This document shows positions 11,889 to 22,694 of a DNA stretch of 64,000 bases, piece by piece (the stretch's first letter is position 1; the number at the start of each line of letters is the position of its first letter). The position numbers were made by a program, and so were the translations under genes. Location: positions 26,886,508 through 26,950,507 of the forward strand of contig NC_016133.3 in the NCBI RefSeq assembly GCF_000005505.3, in the 5' to 3' direction. The DNA is from Brachypodium distachyon (Eukaryota > Streptophyta > Magnoliopsida > Poales > Poaceae). Under the pieces are notes generated by a model. The model saw only the letters and a program-made list of their open reading frames with translations. It was not told the DNA's origin and ran no database searches.

Positions 11889-12553
11889 CTAATCCTCGTC
11901 GCCAGAAGAGAATACAATCAGAACTTGGTCCGTCGGTGGACGTGCGCGTGCTGTATCCCGCGGCGTTGGGTTGTCGCGTTTGTGGTGAGACCCAGGGGTG
12001 CTGAGTGTTGCAGCGAGGTCGTCCTCGATCCTGACTGCGCGAAGCCGGTTGCGCGCGTCCGCTGCCCGACGCTCAGCTTCCTGTGTGATTTTCTGGGCAT
12101 CGTCTAGCGCGATATTTGCAAGTTCCACCTTCCTCCTAGCTTCCTCCTCTAGCATACGAGCATCGGCAGCTTCCATCTTGGCTGCGAGGGAGTGGTTCGT
12201 TGCCTGTTCGAGGCATTGGGCATACGTGGTGCCCATCTTGAGTAACGGAAAACGAAGATGGTTAATGAGATGACGATAGTAGTTCGAGGAATACGAATGT
12301 ACCGGTGTACCTCTAGCTGCATGGGGGCGACGAAACCCGTGTGGAAGTCGGAGGACAAGCCTTGGAGCTCGTTCTCTATGAAGTAGCCGTCGTCGTCTGA
12401 AGGTTCGTCCTCTTTTGGCCAGAGGACAGGATCAGAAGAGAACGATGAAGGTGCTTGTGTAGAGTTAGCGGCAGTTGCCGGGCCAGATGATGGTACGGAG
12501 GCAGATGTACCGCCGGTGGAGTATGTGCCAGAGCAGTTGAGCCACCAGGGCAT
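11889..12553 (-). CDS. Unrecognised two-exon gene encoding a coiled-coil protein
   Basis: On the minus strand, exon 1 (12553-12311) and exon 2 (12236-11889) join in phase across a 74-bp GT...AG intron to give about 196 residues. The N-terminal part is Ser/Thr/Pro/Ala-rich and acidic (PKEDEPSDDDG). The second exon is a strongly charged Ala/Glu/Arg-rich helix (LEEEARRKVELA through AERRAADARNRLRAVR) that should form a coiled coil. The C-terminus is acidic (SSGDED). I do not recognise the family. A second frame just upstream starts MPPKKRSHGKR (12585) and overlaps the chosen start, so one lost base may have separated a basic N-terminus from the rest. It begins about 40 bp past the Helitron end and has TGGGCC motifs on its upstream side, as some plant housekeeping promoters do. 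It could be a host gene or a transposon accessory ORF. Confidence 0.5.
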
Positions 12554-12930
12554 CTTTTGCCATGACTTCGCTTCTTGGGTGGCATTGGAAGGAGGGCGTT
12601 GAGCGGCGCGTGCGTGTGTGTGTGATAGTTGCTACGAGGAAGGTTAATACATTGGCAGCGATGGAGGGTGGTAGGTTATTTCAAAGATGTTGGAGTTGAA
12701 TGGAATTCGTGCTGAAAGCGTTCTGACAAACAGGTTTGTACTTGTGAGAGGGCAATAAATTCGGTCCCCCGGAATGTACTTTCGGGCAGCACAACAAAAT
12801 CCAGGGCGCGGGCACATCTGGGTGAATTGATGGCCAGGTTGAGCTATTTATGTCCCTGGGTCCGCCCCCATGGTTAATGCAGGCTATCTCAATAAATTCA
12901 TGTTGCTTTGTTGGGTAGAGAACGGTCGGA

Positions 12931-13155
12931 TGGCCCATGAGATCTCCGTTAATGAACGTCGCGGACAGGGTGAAGCCACACATCTGGCGCATGTGCTGCT
13001 TTGTTGGGCAGGCTACGTTCGGATGGCCCATGAGATATTTACGCTAAAATGTACCAGATCAATTGCGCAACAAATGGCCCATGAGATCTTTGCGGTATCA
13101 ATGGCCCATGAGATCTTTACGTGAAAATGTCCCATGGCCCATGAGATCTTTGCGC
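12931..13155. repeat. Five-copy TGGCCCATGAGAT repeat cluster
   Basis: TGGCCCATGAGAT occurs at about 12931, 13024, 13075, 13102 and 13135, mostly followed by CTTT(A/G)CG. The first two copies sit in a longer duplicated unit (TTGTTGGG...CGGATGGCCC) about 93 bp apart. Related pieces follow at 13217 and 13330. Read on the minus strand each copy holds TGGGCC, the plant 'site II' core, and lies upstream of the minus-strand gene. Promoter repeats or DNA-transposon subterminal repeats are the two likely meanings. Confidence 0.75.
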
Positions 13156-13978
13156 TAACAATATTCGCATGTTTTGTTGGCCCAAATAACGCAACACCGT
13201 GTGCCATGGGACATGGGATGGCCCAAGAGCCCTGTTATTAACATGTGCTACGATCGCACATTTGTTGGGCTAGGAAAACGCAAAACCCCATCTCCCATGC
13301 TGTCGCGGGCTTCGTCAACGGTCGAACGGCCCATGAAAAACGCCATCTCATGAACCAGATCGTAGCACATGTGTCAGGCAAGAGGCCTACCTCGATCGAC
13401 CCTTCGTGGGCCAAGTGACCGTTGCTGGCCCCATTATTACCGATGGGGTGTTAGCCCCCCCCCCCTCATGTGCAGCGACAAACTGGGCCAAATTACCGTT
13501 CAATACATCGTGAATACGGGCTGGGACGGATTGAATACATTCGCATGGGGTCCCGGAACTCGGATCTTCACGCGTTGGGAGCGATGGTGATTCCGCGTTG
13601 CCAGGAGCTCGAGACCTAATCGGCATTTTCGTGGATCAATAGGTCACTGAGATATCAAGTAAGAACTCTAGGGGGTTTAAACTTTGATTGGCAATTTAAA
13701 TACCACACCCGAAAACAGCTTTTCAGTAAATTCATATGCATCATTTCCACCCAGACAAATTACAGAACATATGCATCAATCTTGGTGACACACAAATGCT
13801 ACCGATGCAAATCTGGTCAAATGTCAATCCACCGAGTAGAAGCTAGTAAACCGAAAATGAAATAAACAAGCCGAGCCAAATTTTTGACTTGAACTAAGAA
13901 TGGAACCGCAGGAAAATGGATCCACCCAAAATTGTAGTCGTGAACCCAAATCAAGGACAGATCTGGAGGCAGAACTTA
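13156..13978. other. No gene recognised; host or unknown flank of the Harbinger element
   Basis: Short open frames here overlap one another on both strands and show no motif. The stretch includes a 12-base poly-C run near 13449-13460. It ends in TTA (13976-13978), the left copy of the Harbinger target duplication. Confidence 0.5.
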
Positions 13979-13999
13979 GGGTCCGTTCGGTATCACTCC
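13979..13999 (+). repeat. Harbinger left terminal inverted repeat
   Basis: This is the left TIR of 21 bp, preceded by the TTA duplication. Similarity to the right end continues more loosely inward (CACTCC then AGCTC and GATCC blocks). Confidence 0.92.
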
Positions 14000-15720
14000 A
14001 GCTCTCAGATCCGCAGCCAGAGCAGCCGGAGCGGAGCCGAACGTTTCAAAATCTCGGATCTAGAAAACCAGAGCGGAGCGGGCTGCAGGCAGTTTTGGCG
14101 GAGTGGCAAAATCCCGGATTCATAGAGCAGATCGGTCAGAAAATTACATTGATTTGCCACCGCACCGACACTTTACGCCCGAACCGGTACGCTGCATTTT
14201 CAGAAAATTTACATTGCATTGCCACCGTCTCCTTTCCCGTCCATCCCCATGGCGATACCCTAGCCGCCACCCTCCTCTGCCGTGGCCTCCGCCCCTCTCC
14301 GCCGCCTCCGCCCCGCCGCCGTCTCCTCCGCACCTCTCCGCCCTCTCCTCCATCGGAGCGGCCGCCCCAACTCCATCCCTTACAGCGCCAAGGTCGTTGC
14401 CGTCGTCGGCTTCATCCCTCTCGAGGTCGCTGCCGCCGTCGCCTCCACGAACAGCAGCAACTCCTGTGGTCGCCACCAAGGTGAAGGTCCTCTCCGCCGT
14501 CGCCCCCAAGGTGAAGCTCACTTGTGCCTTCTTTGATTCTCTGTTGGCTGCACCTTGTGCGTGAGAGAGAGGAAGGAAAGGGAGAGAGCTGCTGCTGCTG
14601 CAGTTAGAAATAGTGTTTTGCCGTAAAGAGCCTTAGGCCAATATCTTCTATATATATCAACAGATACATTGTACATATGGCAAGTACATGGTTAGCTACA
14701 ATTACGCACACAATCAGGCGTCAATCCTAACCAAATTAATCTACCGATTTGTTTCTTTAACAGCTGCTACGTGGTTCTTGTTCCATAGTATTTCTTTCAT
14801 AGCATTTCTTTCAGAGCAATGCTCTTTTCATATGCAAATATCTCGGATCATTTTCTTTCATAGCAGGTGTTGCCTTGGATTACAGGGTTTTTGTTAACCT
14901 TGAAGGTCCTTTGATAATTATATCAGGTCCAGGTTGCTTAGAAAAAAGAATGATCCGAGACAAAGAAGTAAATGATTTGATAGTTTTGTCTAGGAGTCTA
15001 TTTACAAGCATCTAACTCATTCAGTCTGACAAAAATGACTTGCAACAGTTTCTTTCATGTGAACAAGCTCACTGAAGAATCTGCACATATGAACATCCTG
15101 ATACATACAGTACAGTAAAAACGACTGAAACAAAATTATTGTCGTGCTCATGCCAACAATACTGAATAGTTTGCTGATGCATAGCACTTAATGAACTAGA
15201 AGTACTACTTGCACAAGTTAATTTCAAAAGCTGTGTTTTACTTCAGACCGATTTAATTTCTCCCTCCTTGTTTGTTGTTAATTTTAATTCCAGAACAGTC
15301 TACAAGTTCAGCACCAGTGGCGCCGACGGGTATAGCCTAGAACTTGAGCACCAGCGGCTGTGGTGGCTACCCTTCCTCGCCGGCTCTTTCTCCAACCCCC
15401 TGAACCACGCAAGGTAACCCCACCCCAACCTTCAAGCAGATGTTGAATATCAAATGATGTCCATATTGTTTCTATTTTCAGTTCACTACTGTTTTAAGCA
15501 TGGGTTCAATTCTCTTTTAGTTGTGCATATGAAAATTCCTAAATGCAAGCTGTGGATATTGGATACTGTTTCCTGTACTGTCTTGCTTCAATGATACCAT
15601 GGTATTATTTTGTATACTATTTCTCTTCGGATCTGTGAAGTGTGAAAAGCTAGTATGAAAAATGCACCAAGTTGATACATATTTGGTAATTGCTTTATAA
15701 ATTTCTTCTACATGTGAAGT
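14000..15720. other. Harbinger 5' region; GC-rich leader, no certain gene
   Basis: The part at 14230-14550 is GC-rich with overlapping proline/arginine-rich frames on both strands that look like composition artefacts. The remainder to 15720 is AT-rich. The GC-rich part may be the 5' UTR or first exon of the Myb-like gene, as in many grass genes. Confidence 0.45.
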
Positions 15721-16653
15721 ATGGCTGCCGAATGGAGTGATGAAAACACTAGGATTGTTACCGACTTGTTTACCGATCAAGTGCGTGCTGGCAATAGGCC
15801 AAACACCCACTTGACACCGAATGCTTATGAGGAGGTGGCCAAGGAATTCAAAAGAAGGACATGTGTGGATTTGAAGCATACCCAGTTGAAGAACAAATGG
15901 GACAAGTTAAAGATTGATTACAACAACTTCAAGAGATTGAAACAGCGGGAGACTGGAGGTGGGTGGGAAAGTGGGACAGTCACACACGATGGTGAATGGT
16001 GGAAACATGCCAAGAAAGTGAGGTCTCATTCTTTTGTTTTGCAATCATAAAAGGAACACATATCACATAATGTTAATTGTTCGTATCATGTTTGTATTAC
16101 AGGACATTAAAGGCTATGGAAAGTTCAGGAAGCAAGGCCTTCGCAATGAGGAGAATTTGCGCGTCATGTTTGAAGACATTACTAGTGATGGTACTGATCA
16201 TTGGAATCCTGCATCAGGCCTTCCACCCCCTTCAAGTGCAGTAGTAGCTAATATCCTCAATGTTGATGCCATCCAAGATGTTGATTTGGATGAGATAGAA
16301 GAGGTGTCACCTGCTAGCTCAAAGTCAGGTAAGAGGCTTGGTAGGTTCATTAATGACAAGGACAGAAAGCCTAAGACAGCCCAAGTTATGCAGGAACAGA
16401 TTACAAAGATAGGTAACATTGCTGAGAGGTCTCAAGCATCATTTGAGTCATTCATGAAAGATGATGATGCCGCTCAGTCTCTATTGTTATGAATGCCGTC
16501 CTTGCTTGTGGGGCAACAGAAGGTACCGATGAGCATTTCATTGCCACTGAGTTGTTCGTCAAGAGAGATCAAAGGGAGATGTTTCTCCATATGAGAGAAG
16601 CTTCTAGATTTGAGTGGCTCAGTAGGAAGTACCGAATCAAGTATGGGCACTAG
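15721..16653 (+). pseudogene. Harbinger ORF1: Myb/SANT-like DNA-binding protein, frameshifted
   Basis: Exon 1 (15721-16017) and exon 2 (from 16103) join in phase across an 85-bp GT...AG intron. The N-terminus MAAEWSDENTRIVTDLFTDQV, the block HTQLKNKWDKLKIDYNNFK and the WWKHAKK segment are the Myb/SANT-like domain found in plant PIF/Harbinger ORF1 proteins and their host-derived relatives. ORF1 partners the transposase, helping it enter the nucleus and bind the ends. The frame closes at 16492, but a clear C-terminal block (ATEGTDEHFIATELF to KYRIKYGH, stop 16651-16653) continues in another frame directly after it. One base gained or lost near 16488 therefore appears to have cut off the tail. 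An alternative is that the 16492 stop is natural. Confidence 0.8.
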
Positions 16654-16888
16654 TAGCTGTTGTGTATTGTCTGAATAATTATGTGTACTGTAGTTTAATT
16701 TTGAACAATGTTTATCTATTTGACTTGTAATAACGATTTCAACTATATTTATTTGTGCTAACTATTTTTGTTGATGTCCATTGCTGCCTATGTGTGTTCA
16801 TTGGTGCTTACGTGTGATGCCTGTTGCTGCTAAATTTTTTTGTGTGATGTCTAATTATTTGTGCTAACTATTATATTATGCATCAATT

Positions 16889-17182
16889 GGACAACCTGAT
16901 TCTATGCATGATACAAGTGTCTTATATCATGCATTGGAGAAGGACAAGGACACCTTCCCTCATCCTCCGAAAGTCAAGTACTATCTTGTAGATGCTGGCT
17001 ATCCAAATCGACCCGGCTATCTAGCCCCATACAAAGGAGAGAGGTACCATGTTCCTGACTTCCACAGAGGTGCGGCACCGAATACTCGTAAGGAGAAGTT
17101 CAACAAGTTTCACTCTTCAAAACGCAATGCCATAGAGAGGGCTTTCGGAGTGTTGAAGAATAAATGGCAAATTCTTTTATAA
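16889..17182 (+). pseudogene. PIF/Harbinger DDE transposase, C-terminal remnant
   Basis: The open frame begins near ASIGQPDSMHDTSVLYHAL and contains YLVDAGYPNRPGYLAPYKGERYH, with the second catalytic Asp in VDAGYPN. It then reads NAIERAFGVLKNKWQIL, with the Glu of the DDE triad in the IERAFG motif. These are hallmark DDE_Tnp_4 blocks of PIF/Harbinger transposases. The family protein is about 400 residues long, and here only about 95 remain. The region with the first catalytic Asp and the N-terminal helix-turn-helix is absent upstream, so the protein cannot be catalytic. It stops at TAA 17180-17182, cleanly before the terminal sequence. Confidence 0.85.
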
Positions 17183-17508
17183 AATACCTCTTTTGTATAG
17201 TTGTATGTATTTCGCTAGTGAACGAGAACGTACGAACGATTGTATTGTTTTGGGGTATCGATCAAATAGATGATGGAAAGATGGGCTGCAGCAGCCAACA
17301 CATGTAGGCCCATAATTGGATGAAAACCAATGCTGAAAGAAAGAAGGTATAGGTGCAGAAACAGGCCAGCCCATGAAAAAGAATAGCAGGCCGGCCCAAG
17401 ACAGAAGACGGAACCAGAGCCTGGTCGAACGCTATGCTCGATTCCCGGATCGGTCGGCAGAGTCGGGAACCGGGAGCCGGATCGCAGATTTGTGGATCGA
17501 GGGAGCTA

Positions 17509-17529
17509 GGAGTGTTACCGAACGGACCC
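17509..17529 (-). repeat. Harbinger right terminal inverted repeat
   Basis: This is the reverse complement of the left TIR with one mismatch, followed by TTA at 17530-17532. Confidence 0.92.
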
Positions 17530-18138
17530 TTACTGTTCCTTGATTTACAAAGATGGAAGAAAAATGAGGAAGCAGAACTGGGCGACGGAGGCACCAGCTC
17601 CTCATCCGCCGCCGACCGGTCCTCCAATGCGGCAGCGACATGATCTTCCAGGAGGAGGGCCACGGTCGCGGGATCTACGGCCGGTTGGGGCTGGGCATCC
17701 GCTGGCAACCAGATCCGCGAGGAGGAGGGCCGTCGCGACCGCATCCGTGCGGGGATGGCCGCTGCTGACCGGATCCGTGAGGAGGAAGGTCGCCGTCGAC
17801 TGGATACGTGAGGAGGGAGGGCCGCCGGCCCTCGGCGCTGGATCGGTCGTTGTTTGGGGCGTCGCAGCCTCACGGGGGACTGGGTCGAGGGCTGGATATT
17901 TTTATCGGCTGAGGGTGGGGCCGGGATCAGGATGATCACACGGTGCTATAGGACCTGTACCATGGCGAGTATGTTTGAAATGGCCCAGGACCTACCTCCA
18001 AATGGACCAGTACACCCCACTGTGCTATACCGTATTCTGGACCAAAGTCGAATCCCGATGGCCCAAACGAACGGCAAGGATAAAGTCCAGCCTGGATACC
18101 GGGACCTAAAATTCCATGTCCACCAAAAAGCTGCGATC
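17530..18138. other. No gene recognised; GC-rich flank between Harbinger and element O
   Basis: The sequence is GC-rich and contains a short tandem array (17708-17828). The open frames on both strands here lack homologous motifs. It is presumably the same host or older-repeat DNA as the left Harbinger flank. The start of LTR A at about 18139 is where similarity to LTR B begins. Confidence 0.45.
17708..17828 (+). repeat. 30-bp minisatellite, four copies
   Basis: Units start at 17708, 17738, 17768 and 17799. Each follows AC(C/T)(A/G)GATCCG(C/T)GAGGAGG with variants. One frame reads as repeated arginine/glutamate-rich DRIREEEGRR-like segments, but no surrounding gene is evident. Confidence 0.75.
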
Positions 18139-18407
18139 TGTGACGAAGTTGTGACTTTGACAATGTCCATATTGGTGGACTTGTATTTAGGAAAAATTGA
18201 GTGTATGTGTTGGCGAACTCGTCGGCTAACAAGGACACAGGGAACACGATTTACCCAGGTTCAGGGCCCTCGATGAGGTAATACCCCTACGTCCTGCTTG
18301 TCCGATCTTGTATTGCCGCGGAGGCTAGATGCACAGATTCGATCTGGCGAGTGCGTCAAGGTGACTTGTAGCTAAGTTGGGTTCTTCTTGGCTCCCCCTC
18401 TTGGTCC

Positions 18408-18416
18408 TTTATATAT
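18408..18416 (+). promoter_or_regulatory. TATA box of LTR A
   Basis: TTTATATAT lies about 200 bp into the LTR, after CTCCCCCTCTTGGTCC. The same motif stands at the matching place in LTR B (62201-62209). It is the likely RNA polymerase II promoter of element O. Confidence 0.65.
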
Positions 18417-19074
18417 GCAGGAACCCAGATCTAAGGTAGAGTCCAAGTCGGATACAATGAAGAGATATAATCTAATTAATTTTCCTTATCTTGAGTCACA
18501 AGATTTGGCATGTAGACTCCTGGAGTCGTAGTAGGCTTCCTTCTGGGCCCCCAGCTGGGCCATAACGGGTATACTCGAGTCGAGTACGTGGTTAGTCATA
18601 ACCACGTCAGTAGCCCCCAAGTGCCTAGTTGAGTCGAAGACTTGAGTAGGGACTTTCCTCGTAAAGAATAAACTCAATTTGCTGTTGAGCCAGTTGCATA
18701 ATGCTGTAGAATTGGTATTTCATCGAGTTAGACTACAAATGAGAAGCGTTTCGACTCAGAGAATGTTCGAGCCGATGTTTTAATGTTCGACTGTTAAGTA
18801 ACAGTTTCACAATCTGATTTTGATAGCATGTCAAATCAAATACAATGAGGAGAGATCATAGGGATATATGCTTAATGTGCCTAGATACTCGAGAAGTCGA
18901 GTCCAGTTAATTGCTCTAGGGCAAATGCAACACCAGTTTTCATCAGCATTCGAGTCCCCAGGCTCGAACTTGGCAACTGGTGAAATCTGACTTAGCCTGC
19001 TGGGGTCTTATAGAGCCAAACTCCAGTTTTCAAGTACTCGACTCGTTCGTCAAGATTTTTGTCACTGTATGTAC

Positions 19075-19530
19075 TAGAAATACGCAGCAGGTACGTTTCG
19101 AGGCCCTACAGGAAGCCTATGTGTCTTATCTTCATGTAATGAACATGGTTCTAGCGAGCGACCCTTAGATAAGAATTCTTACAGCAGGGATGCAGTCGAT
19201 GCATATCCAGGCCTAATTTTTAGTCCTTACCTTCATACAATGAGTATGGATTCGACTGGAATGACGTAGTCGGTACGATTCCAGGCCCGATAGAGAACTT
19301 TCGGGTCTTATCTTCATGCAATGAGCAGGATTTGCTGAAGTGACGTAGCTGATGCGATTTCAGGCTCGATGGAATGACCCATGAGACTTATCTTCATGCA
19401 ATCAGCATCGATCAACTAGAGCGATGCAGTTAGTGCAGCTCCAGGCTCTGTGGATGAAATCCATGAGGCTTATTGTCATGCAAATGAGCACAAATAACTG
19501 AGATGACGCAGCTGGTGCGACCTAGTTGTG
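19075..19530 (+). repeat. About 80-bp degenerate tandem repeat in LTR A, five copies
   Basis: The marker CTTATCTTCATGCAATGAGCA or a close variant starts at 19125, 19226, 19307, 19387 and 19469. Between markers are GCAG(C/T)(T/A)GGTGCGA and CCAGGCTC blocks. The spacings are 101, 81, 80 and 82 bp. LTR B carries the same array with nearly the same spacings. Confidence 0.8.
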
Positions 19531-19824
19531 TCGACTATACGAAATCGACTGTTTTATGTCAAGGTTGTTGACCTGGTTTTACCTGTCTAGGTAAAGATAA
19601 ACAGAAGCTGACTGTGCGAAGTCTTTAATAAAAATAAACCAACCACTGGTTAGTAAACGACTCGAATGTGAGTCCTTGTATTCACAAGCGAGACTCGAGG
19701 CGAGTCTTAACATCTTATAGTAAACTTTATTATCCTGTATGAAAGATAGTTTCGAGTTATGATATTCGAGTCAGATTTCGTCACGGATGACGTACCTGTT
19801 GAAGGTGAAGAGCCGTTTGGTCAG

Positions 19825-22315
19825 TGTAACATCCCAAAAATTCAAAACCTTTCATATGCATTGCATCCATAAGCATCATGCCACAATTGCATGTTTGAAT
19901 TCAAATTTGAATCTCAAAAGGCTTTAAAAGTTCTTATTTCAATTTAAACCTTAGGGTTTACACCCATTTGAGCTTTGGATCTTCAAACCAATAGGTTTTA
20001 TGTGTAAAAGGGGTTTAATGCATATATAAGCTATCCCATAATTTTTGGATAATTATTTGGAGTTGAAAAAGTATTTTATTTAAATAGTTATATAGCCCTA
20101 AAGGCATTTATAGGGCAAATGTATTTTTATATATTTTATTTTGAAGGAAAATTACTCCCAAAAGTTGTATCATGGTGGAACATGATTTTACAAATTTTTC
20201 GGAATTTATTTGGATCAATTTGGAGTTCAAAATCAAAAGTTATCGAAGAAATAAGAAAAAGGGAAAAAGAAAAGGAAGAAAATGGGGGTGAACCGGATCG
20301 GTCCAACCGCTTGGGCCGAACCGGTCCAGAACCGACCGAGCCGGCCCACCGCCCCGCGCGCGCGCCCGCTGCCACTGAAAGGTGGGGCCCACCTGTCAGG
20401 GGCTTCTTCCTCGTTTGGAAATGTAGAATCTTTTGGATATTTGAATCACATTCAAATTACAGAATAGTGTTTAATGCTAATTAAATCATAACTATTTATC
20501 TAGGAGTCCTTTTTAATTGAAACCAATGCCCAAAATTTTGTTTTAATGTCCTCAGTCCATTGGGACAGAGAAATAAATATTTTTGAATCAATTGGTTTGG
20601 CTGATGCCAATAAAACCTCATTTTAGGGTTTAAACCCCAACCTTTGCTAATTGTTTAAAACCCTATGCATGTGTTTATAATTACCAATGCTTAGTACCAG
20701 TAGATCACCCGAATAAAATCAACCCACTCATGACACATGTTTTGCATTGCATCATAGCATACTCTCTTCCATTTGATTGTGTTGTATGTTTATGTATGTA
20801 TTGTTTGTATTTGATTTAGTTTTCTCGGAGAGCGATCTGTGTGATTGCGAAGAGTGTTTGAATACCAACTGCTATCAAGGCAAGTTCACTTTGATCATAT
20901 CCTATTATTATTATTTTTAAAATATTTATGCATTAGAGTTGTTTGTAGAAATGCATTGATAGGACTATTACTCGTACTTATGCTAGCTATGACTTGACCT
21001 ATTAGTGATAGGATTACCTTTTCCATTACCCTTCCACCAATTGCCATCGTAAGTAGTTGGTTTGCTATGCTATGTTAGTATACGTGGGAGGGAATCTCAA
21101 TTACCATGAAAGTGTTATTATAAAGTATTTTGGAAACCTGGCAAAACAACTTTAATGAACCGTCCTGGGTGGGCTGCTTTGAGTTTTCGGATGTCGTGAC
21201 GTTAGGTACATTTCTATGGGGCCTGCTGAGTCGTCTCTCCGTGCAATTCGGGAGCGTCCATGGTCGTCTCCCCGTGCGATTCGGGGAGCGCCTGCGTCAC
21301 AATGTGGGATGCCACCCGGGATAACCAGAGACTGGACTAGTTTCCTGTTTAGTAGCTTCGAGTACAACCTCATGGTAATATGGGCTCTGCCAGGATGGAT
21401 GTAAGAAATATTAACCTGGATCCGAGGTGACATCGGTATGTAGCAGTGTAGGTTGGAACGCGTCCCTCAGGTGGTTTGGGGGAATATGTTCTGAAAATTC
21501 CTGTAATCGATGCCGTTGCTACTCCACCTAGAGGACAGCAAGGGATTAACACGTCGATTTCTTATGGGTAAAGTGTACCACCTCTCGAGAGTGTCAAACT
21601 AAGTACTTAGCCGTGTCCCCGGTTACGGACAATTTTTGAGCAACTAGATATGGGGCTGTAAGGAAGGTCTCACTCATTCCAATTTCAAAATAAAATGAAT
21701 GGTTTGAACTTGGGTAGGGGCACTTGATGTTTCTACTCAATGTGCTCTAGGTTAATAGGAGCATGGGTGTTTCTACCCCGTGTCCATTAGTTAACAATAT
21801 TGTAACATTCAATTGTAGTAGGATAAACTATGTTTTGCTATCACGCCATAAAGCCTGAACCCCACTATACCTCAATTGCATATACTTGGTAGGATCTGTT
21901 ATAACTTACAGGTGAACTTGCCAATACATTCAATGTATTGACCACGTAGTGGCTGCAATTAACAATGCAGGTGGATCCGACGATGAGTGAGGTTCGTCGT
22001 TTTGTCAGGGGTCATGTGCTTACATTCCAACATGCTCCCACCTTGGAGTAGTGTGGCCCTTTTTGTTCTACCCTTTTCTGCTGCAGTTTTGAAACATTGT
22101 TTTATGATATTGAAACAGTAATTGATTATGCTGGCCCAAGGGGTCATGCGAGGTTGTAAGTATTATTTAAATTCTGGATGATGCGATGTAATAAAGTACT
22201 TTTGACCTCTGTTTCTGTATATTTCATCATGAAACTGTGTGTCCTAGTGAGTCAATCCAGGGACTAGCACAGTAAGCACAGAGATCGAACCCTAGTAAGG
22301 GGGAGGATCGCTTTA
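19825..22315 (+). mobile_element. Solo LTR of a Tekay-type gypsy element in LTR A
   Basis: The insert starts TGTAACATCCC and ends CGCTTTA, where the family end is CGCTTCA. GTCAG is duplicated on both sides (19820-19824 and 22316-22320). Sequence at both ends and throughout resembles the 3' LTR of the Tekay element at 57886-61115. No internal domain is present, so this is a solo LTR left by LTR-LTR recombination. It is 2491 bp, shorter than the 3.2-kb LTR of the full element, and seems to lack much of the GC-rich middle. Confidence 0.92.
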
Positions 22316-22694
22316 GTCAGCCGATGTGACTGGGTGCACAGTCTAGCCTGACAGCTAGATGCACTATTGGCGTGCGTTAGTGGAGAAACGATCATACTTC
22401 GCGTAGTAAAATAAGGCACAATGATGATCTCATTGATCCCCGCGCCCATGAAGAAGGTGGTTATTTCCATCCTTGCCATTTCATATTCCGGCTGATGCGG
22501 AACATGTGGTCACGAACGGAATCGTGTGACCCGGATTTCCTGTTGAAGATGAGCATATAAACGAAGGTAGGGTAAATTAGTTTAACCCTTCTTCCTCCCC
22601 ACGAACAGAGCTCAGTCGCCCAAGGTTTTAGCCTCCATAGCCAATAACCCTTCGCGTCCTCTGCTAAGGATAAGAAATCTTTCGACCCAGTGAG

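Larger units (their letters stand above)
13979..17529 (+). mobile_element. PIF/Harbinger DNA transposon (non-autonomous copy)
   Basis: Terminal inverted repeats of 21 bp match at 20 positions: GGGTCCGTTCGGTATCACTCC at 13979 and its reverse complement (one change) ending at 17529. Both ends are flanked by TTA (13976-13978 and 17530-17532), the target preference of PIF/Harbinger elements. Inside are a Myb/SANT-like ORF and the C-terminal part of a DDE transposase, the two-protein arrangement of this superfamily. The transposase lacks its N-terminal half, so this 3.55-kb copy cannot move by itself. It still carries ends that another source of transposase might act on. Confidence 0.92.
18139..22694 (+). 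mobile_element. Element O, LTR A plus leader (interrupted by a solo LTR)
   Basis: The same sequence occurs again as LTR B (47503-47706, 61121-61151, then from 62146). Shared blocks include the TTACCCAGGTTCAGGGCC region, a TATA box, the GGGCCCCCAGCTGGGC block, and a five-copy repeat array. The copy reads TGTGACGAAG at 18139, where similarity to LTR B begins. The exact ends are uncertain: no target duplication is found on the left, and the right LTR end cannot be placed because both copies are followed by the same internal gene start. The insert at 19825-22315 is removable. What is left (about 1.7 kb before the insert) has nearly the same length as the matching part of LTR B. Confidence 0.75.

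Noticed and set aside
12931..13155. Regular repeats resembling a CRISPR array
   Set aside because: Spacing is irregular (27 to 93 bp), units are degenerate, and the context is a plant genome.
14144..14564. Several Arg/Pro-rich frames in the Harbinger 5' region
   Set aside because: Mutually overlapping frames on both strands in GC-rich DNA; at most an untranslated exon.
17262..17939. 225-codon minus-strand frame across the Harbinger right end
   Set aside because: It spans the terminal inverted repeat and the host flank, so it cannot be an old gene. It has low-complexity composition and no motif.
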